19,139 bases of DNA from an uncultured Pirellulaceae bacterium (GTDB taxonomy: Bacteria > Planctomycetota > Planctomycetia > Pirellulales > Pirellulaceae), in contig CAMYKF010000600.1 of assembly GCA_947258905.1 (NCBI GenBank), positions 1 to 19,139 on the forward strand, given 5' to 3'. The translations under genes and the position numbers were made by a program. Below the pieces are notes generated by a model that ran no database searches, was not told the DNA's origin, and saw only the letters and a list, made by a program, of their open reading frames with translations. Of the stretch, positions 15,096 through 19,139 are shown in pieces (the first letter of the stretch is position 1; each line of letters opens with the position of its first letter).

Positions 15096-17377
15096 ACAGC
15101 ACGCCTTTTGTGATGGCGCAAGTCGAACCGACCTTGCACAGCCAGTGGAGCCTGGTAACCGGCGTGCCATGGTGGGCTGCAGCGCTTGCCGTGCTGATCG
15201 CCGCGATGTTGCTGCTGTGGCTGGGTCGTCCCCCACGTGCCGCTCGCTGGTTATGGCCGGTCCGCATCCTGCTGGTCGCGCTGGTGCTGCTGGCACTGGC
15301 CGATGTGCGGTTGCAACGTGTCGATACCGAGTTGCCGCTGTTGCTGGTTGCCATTGATCGTTCGGCGAGTATGAGTCTGCCGCACGACCCGATGGACAAT
15401 GAGTCGCTCGATCGTTTGTCCGCTACCCGGTCAGCATTCACAACACCGGGCGACGCTCGCCTGGATGAATTGCAAAACAACTGGCGAATTCGTTTCCATT
15501 CGTTGGGTTCAAGTGTGGACACTTTGTCCAGAGATGGGCTGCAGGTATTGCAGCCTGAATCGCCGCAAAGTTTGCTGGGCGACGGGTTGCTTGAACTCGT
15601 GGAAAAACACGCTGCCGGTGATTTGGCGGCGGTGATCCTGATCAGCGATGGAGCGGTGACCGGCGGAATTTCGCTTGACGAATTTGGGCAAATCGCCGCG
15701 GCACGCAATGTTCCCGTGTTCTGCGTCGGCGCAGGCAGCGAACATTCGCCGCCGAATATCGAAATCTACGACGTCGTCGCCAATCGGCGCTTGCGAGCCC
15801 ATTATCCAGCTGCCGTAACGATCACCATTGGCGCGACGTCGCTCGACGGAATGAAGGGTCGAGTATCCATCGTGGATACGGTCAACGGCACCGAATTGGC
15901 GTCGGCTCCGCTGGAGATCGAATCCGACTCGTGGGAGCAGACGATTCCGCTGGAAATTCGTTTTGATGAAACCGGCCCGCGGAGTCTACGCGCCGTGGTC
16001 GAAGTTGAAGCGGGCGAATCTGCTGCGGTTGACAATCAACGCGAGTTTTCAGTGACGGTTGTGGATGATCCCGTACGGATACTGCTGGTTCAGGATTTTC
16101 CGGATCCGGGCTATCGGTTTCTTAAGCAGACCCTGCAACGCGCTGTGGAGCCCATAACGGGTCGGCCGCTTTTCGAGCTCAGTACATTACTGCAACAGTC
16201 TTCCCCCGAATACGCTGCCACCGACTCGACGGCTATCGATCAATTTCCCGACGCGGCTAATTTGCAGGAATTTGATGTCGTTGTTGCGGGAGACGTACGA
16301 CTGGATCCGGTAGCGAGGGATCGCGGTTTGACGGCTGCCAATTTGCTCGATCTGGATGAATACGTGCGATCCCGCGCCGGAAATTGTGTGTTTGTGGCCG
16401 GGCACCGGCACTGGGTGGACATGGTCGCCCGTGAGGAACTGGAAGGCCTGTGGCCTTTCCGGCCCACAAATATTTCGCCACGGTTTCAGCTCCAGGATTT
16501 ACGTCTGCAATGGTTACCCGCCACCAGCAACCTGGGACTGCAGACGAGCGAACAGACTGATGTCGCGATTCGCGGACGTCTTGCGACCGACGCACTCAAG
16601 CCAACCGCTATTCGCCTTGCCCAACTGGTACCCGTGTCTGCTGCCGACCGCGAGGCATATCCGGGAATCACGTATCAAAAAGTCGGACGGGGCACCGTCG
16701 TGTTTCATTTCACGGACGAATTGTACCGTTTGCGGTACCGGACCAGCGACACTGTTTTTGAGCAATACTGGACGCGATTGGTCGCGAATTTGGCAGCCAG
16801 CCGTTTGCAGCAATATGATCAGCGGGCATTGCTGCGTCTGGCAGCAACCGAATTGCGCGAGGGAGACACAGTGGTGCTGACGGCCGAGGTCCTCGATACG
16901 GATTTGGCGGATGAATCACTTATTGTACGGCTGGTCAACGACGGGGGCGATCAAGCGGACATTCCCCTGCAAGTGACTTCGACCGCCGACCAGGAACAAA
17001 TACTGTTTGCGTCGGTGGACAACCTGGCTGCCGGTCGTTATCGGGCAGGGTTGCTGACCGCCAGTACTGAAGAGATCGCCGATCCATTGGACTTCACCGT
17101 TGAACCGCGTTCAGAATTCGACGTGTTGATGCAGCAAAAGTACGACCTCGAGCAACTGGCCACCATGACTGGTGGACGCTGGCTGGCATTGCAGGATATC
17201 GATGAATTGCAGGAATTACTTCCGGCTGGACTGAAGCGTCAGCCCGTTGCGGTGACCAGCCGACGTATTTGGTCATGGCCGCTGGTGCCGGCGGTTTTCG
17301 CGTTGACGCTTGTCGGCCTGTTGACCGTAGAATGGATTTGCCGAAGACGTTTGGCGAATCGTTCGGGAGCACCATGA
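15092..17377 (+). CDS. Large membrane VWA protein with GATase-like region
   Basis: 761 residues from GTG 15092, which overlaps the preceding stop as GTGA. Membrane helices lie at about 27-45 and 53-71, followed by a VWA domain with MIDAS DRSAS (Asp89, Ser91, Ser93) and the later VILISDGAVTGG strand-loop. After it come beta-sandwich-like repeats (about 220-325), a Rossmann-like region beginning VRILLVQDFPDPGYRFL and containing CVFVAGHRHW that resembles a class I glutamine amidotransferase fold without an evident catalytic Cys, another beta region, and a C-terminal membrane helix 729-750 followed by basic residues (CRRRLANR). Paired with the BatA-like protein it would form the membrane side of a MoxR-activated VWA complex. 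Function of the complex is unknown. Confidence 0.88.
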   Translation: MNSTPFVMAQVEPTLHSQWSLVTGVPWWAAALAVLIAAMLLLWLGRPPRAARWLWPVRILLVALVLLALADVRLQRVDTELPLLLVAIDRSASMSLPHDPMDNESLDRLSATRSAFTTPGDARLDELQNNWRIRFHSLGSSVDTLSRDGLQVLQPESPQSLLGDGLLELVEKHAAGDLAAVILISDGAVTGGISLDEFGQIAAARNVPVFCVGAGSEHSPPNIEIYDVVANRRLRAHYPAAVTITIGATSLDGMKGRVSIVDTVNGTELASAPLEIESDSWEQTIPLEIRFDETGPRSLRAVVEVEAGESAAVDNQREFSVTVVDDPVRILLVQDFPDPGYRFLKQTLQRAVEPITGRPLFELSTLLQQSSPEYAATDSTAIDQFPDAANLQEFDVVVAGDVRLDPVARDRGLTAANLLDLDEYVRSRAGNCVFVAGHRHWVDMVAREELEGLWPFRPTNISPRFQLQDLRLQWLPATSNLGLQTSEQTDVAIRGRLATDALKPTAIRLAQLVPVSAADREAYPGITYQKVGRGTVVFHFTDELYRLRYRTSDTVFEQYWTRLVANLAASRLQQYDQRALLRLAATELREGDTVVLTAEVLDTDLADESLIVRLVNDGGDQADIPLQVTSTADQEQILFASVDNLAAGRYRAGLLTASTEEIADPLDFTVEPRSEFDVLMQQKYDLEQLATMTGGRWLALQDIDELQELLPAGLKRQPVAVTSRRIWSWPLVPAVFALTLVGLLTVEWICRRRLANRSGAP

Positions 17378-17393
17378 AGATGACAATGTTTAG

Positions 17394-17413
17394 CCAAAGT
17401 CGTAAGACTTTGG
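17394..17413. repeat. Intact small hairpin element, paralog of 10648-10892
   Basis: CCAAAGTCGTAAGACTTTGG is a perfect 8-bp inverted repeat with loop GTAA, in the 67-bp gap between the second VWA gene and the last gene. With its flanks (AGCC before, AAAACC after; 17392-17419) it matches the interrupted copy at 10646-10660 plus 10886-10898 at 27 of 28 positions. It serves as the empty-site reference for the insertion there. Confidence 0.8.
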
Positions 17414-17444
17414 AAAACCTGCCGGTGACAATCAATACAAAACC

Positions 17445-19139
17445 ATGAACCAGCAGCTATTGAACAAGATCGCACAAATCCGCCGTCGGGCGCGGCTGCT
17501 GGTGTGGTTGCGCGCGTTGCTGGGTTTATTGGCCGCACTGATCATCGGTTTGCTGATCATTGGAGTACTCGACTGGTGGTTAAGGCCAACGTTGATGGAA
17601 TGGCGTGTCCTGCTGTTTGGAATGGTCTGGCTGCTGGTCGCGGCAACCGTAATTCGCTGGGTCTGGCCTGCACTCCGCTGGCGGCCTGGCAAGGTGGAAC
17701 TGGCAAGACGTATCGAGCGCGTGGTGCCTGATCTGCGTGACCGCCTGTCCACGTCGGTGGGAATTGCGGAAAGCAACCAGCGTGAGAGACGGGACAATTC
17801 ACCGGTGGAAGACATCCTCATCAAACGCGTTAACCGGCAACTGCAAGCTGTGTCTCCACGTTCAGTCGCGCGAATTTCATTTGCGAGACACGCGGGCGTG
17901 GCAGCACTGATCGCCGTCTCTCTGTGCGCGGTTCTTTGGTGGTGGCAACCCACGAATGTCGAGCTCAGTTTGCAGCGACTGACGCAGCCCTGGTTACAGA
18001 CTGACTGGCCACGACGAAATGAACTCGTGTTTTCTGTGGAGCCCCCGCCTCGGATTTCACGCGGTGATTCAATTGAGTTGTTAGTCAGGGATCGCAACGG
18101 TGGACCGGTTCGCGACACGCGTGCCGAAGTGCAAAAGCTGGCGAACGACGAGGCCAGTGATTTTTTTCAACCAGTTTTATCACGCGGAACGCCTGATGTC
18201 TTTCATTTTCAACTCGACGACATTCAGCAATCGTTTCGCATCCGCGCCGTTGGTGGCGACAGTCGAACACGCTGGTACGAAGTTGACGTGTTCGACACGC
18301 CTCAAGTCATCGATCTGGATGTCGTCATTCAACCAGCGGATCAAACGGATACTGTTCCCCAATCGGCGGCACGCCCGATCCGCTGTCGCCCCGGATCGAA
18401 GCTAATCGTTTCGGGAACCACCAATGTGCCTGTCCAACAGGCGGAGCTGGTACTCGACAATGGATCGGAAACGATTCGCTGGCCAGCAACCGACCAGCGG
18501 GCACAAGAGACCTTCTCGGTGGACATTGACGTAACCGGGGAGTTTGGTGACTCGGAATTCTGGATCGAACTGCAATCGCTCGACGGCGAAATAGTCCAGC
18601 ATAAACCACGCTGGCAGCTGACGTTGATCGAGGATAAGCCGCCTGTGGCAACGGTCAATCAGACGTCGCTGGCGAAGCTGACTGGTGTAAACAGCAACTT
18701 GCCGCTCGAGCTGGTGTTTCGCGATGAAGCTGGAATCCGCGATGCCACTTGTCGCGTCTACCGGTCTGACGACAACTCGCCAGAATCATTGCTGTCCGAA
18801 TTTACCGTGGATCCGCAAGAAATTGACTCTCGCGATGAGTTTGAAAAGACATTTGTCGCCCGGGCGGAACTGGAAATTGGCGATTTTATCGAATCCCCCC
18901 TCGAGCCCGTCGAATTCGGACGCATCGCGGCCCAGGCCGCCAAGCAGGTCATCATGCAAAAGGTCCGCGAGGCGGAGCGTGAGCGCATAGTCGCGGAGTA
19001 CTCGCCGCGCCAGGGTGAGATGATTTCAGGCGTCGTCAAAAGGGTTGAGCGGGGAGATGCCGTGGTCGATCTCGGCGGCGCGGAGGCCACGCTGCCCAAA
19101 TCCGCAATGATACCGCGCGAGGGACTGCGTCCCGGTGAC
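17445..19139 (+). CDS. Membrane-anchored protein, in frame into NusA sequence (probable chimera)
   Basis: ATG 17445 opens a frame of 565 codons that runs off the window without a stop. Residues 1-474 look native to the operon: membrane helices about 20-43 and 54-77, a cytoplasmic segment with VPDLRDRLSTSVGIAE, a further helix about 149-166 and then extracytoplasmic beta-rich sequence, resembling DUF4175-like proteins that close MoxR/VWA operons in planctomycetes. From about residue 475 the protein becomes NusA (see 18867-19139), with no DUF4175-like continuation. The native part is therefore truncated by at least its C-terminal half. The gene starts 67 bp after the VWA gene, downstream of the hairpin 17394-17413, and no Shine-Dalgarno is evident. 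An assembly join is the likeliest cause; a true gene fusion is improbable. Confidence 0.8.
   Translation, partial: MNQQLLNKIAQIRRRARLLVWLRALLGLLAALIIGLLIIGVLDWWLRPTLMEWRVLLFGMVWLLVAATVIRWVWPALRWRPGKVELARRIERVVPDLRDRLSTSVGIAESNQRERRDNSPVEDILIKRVNRQLQAVSPRSVARISFARHAGVAALIAVSLCAVLWWWQPTNVELSLQRLTQPWLQTDWPRRNELVFSVEPPPRISRGDSIELLVRDRNGGPVRDTRAEVQKLANDEASDFFQPVLSRGTPDVFHFQLDDIQQSFRIRAVGGDSRTRWYEVDVFDTPQVIDLDVVIQPADQTDTVPQSAARPIRCRPGSKLIVSGTTNVPVQQAELVLDNGSETIRWPATDQRAQETFSVDIDVTGEFGDSEFWIELQSLDGEIVQHKPRWQLTLIEDKPPVATVNQTSLAKLTGVNSNLPLELVFRDEAGIRDATCRVYRSDDNSPESLLSEFTVDPQEIDSRDEFEKTFVARAELEIGDFIESPLEPVEFGRIAAQAAKQVIMQKVREAERERIVAEYSPRQGEMISGVVKRVERGDAVVDLGGAEATLPKSAMIPREGLRPGD
18867..19139 (+). 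other. NusA internal fragment (linker plus start of S1 domain)
   Basis: Residues 475-565 of the frame read as NusA: ELEIGDFIE, then PVEFGRIAAQAAKQVIMQKV and REAERERI, and the S1-domain start GEMISGVVKRVERGDAVVDLG, ending IPREGLRPGD at the window edge. In NusA these lie in the linker after the N-terminal RNA-polymerase-binding domain and in the first half of S1; the RNAP-binding domain is absent upstream. The wording resembles proteobacterial-type NusA more than what I recall of planctomycete NusA. By hand count 18901-19080 is 117/180 GC, against 103/180 for 18601-18780. The exact breakpoint lies somewhere around 18840-18885. NusA identity is firm; a gene symbol is withheld because the gene is neither complete nor clearly of this genome. 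Confidence 0.85.

Noticed and set aside
1..19139. CRISPR array, tRNA or rRNA genes
   Set aside because: No regularly spaced direct repeats, no cloverleaf with a conserved T-loop, and no rRNA-like conserved blocks were seen; the repeats present are palindromes and one tandem duplication.

Overview
The window looks like a piece of a planctomycete chromosome or metagenome-assembled contig, probably from the Pirellulales side. The reasons are the moxR / DUF58 / BatA-like / VWA cluster ending in a large membrane-anchored protein, the PQQ-type beta-propeller secretory protein, the Gram-negative LptF/G permease, the frequent GTG/TTG starts, and the intergenic palindromic repeats. This placement is inference from gene content; no marker gene was aligned.

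Layout. 1-291 is the end of an unrecognised gene. 410-1597 is an LptF/LptG-type lipopolysaccharide-export permease. 1762-2010 (minus) is a small basic protein with a clear GTG start and Shine-Dalgarno. It is divergent from a two-component pair: a membrane histidine kinase (2261-3898) overlapping an NtrC-type sigma-54 response regulator (3861-5252). 5253-5515 is a cluster of GC-rich palindromes of REP type. A secreted beta-lactamase-fold hydrolase (5516-6610, minus) and a lipoprotein alpha/beta-hydrolase (6714-7574, plus) form a divergent pair of exported hydrolases. lexA (7682-8281, minus) is divergent from a 722-residue PQQ-like beta-propeller protein (8417-10585), and a large dyad symmetry lies between them.

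The right-hand third is one collinear block: MoxR AAA+ ATPase (10889-12049), DUF58 protein (12006-12902), BatA-like VWA protein (12912-15095), second VWA protein (15092-17377) and a membrane-anchored protein (17445 to the end). Overlaps or short gaps join the first four. By analogy with other MoxR/Bat systems, the ATPase is expected to act on the VWA proteins at the membrane.

Two observations stand out. First, a 221-bp MITE-like element (10660-10880) with 13-bp imperfect terminal inverted repeats sits exactly in the GTTA loop of a small hairpin element and has duplicated that loop. A nearly identical uninterrupted copy of the hairpin lies at 17394-17413, upstream of the last gene of the same block. 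Second, the last open reading frame changes identity near residue 475, from a planctomycete-type membrane protein to the NusA transcription factor (junction to S1 domain), in frame and with a rise in GC. The likeliest explanation is an assembly chimera, so sequence after about 18865 should not be assigned to this organism without checking.
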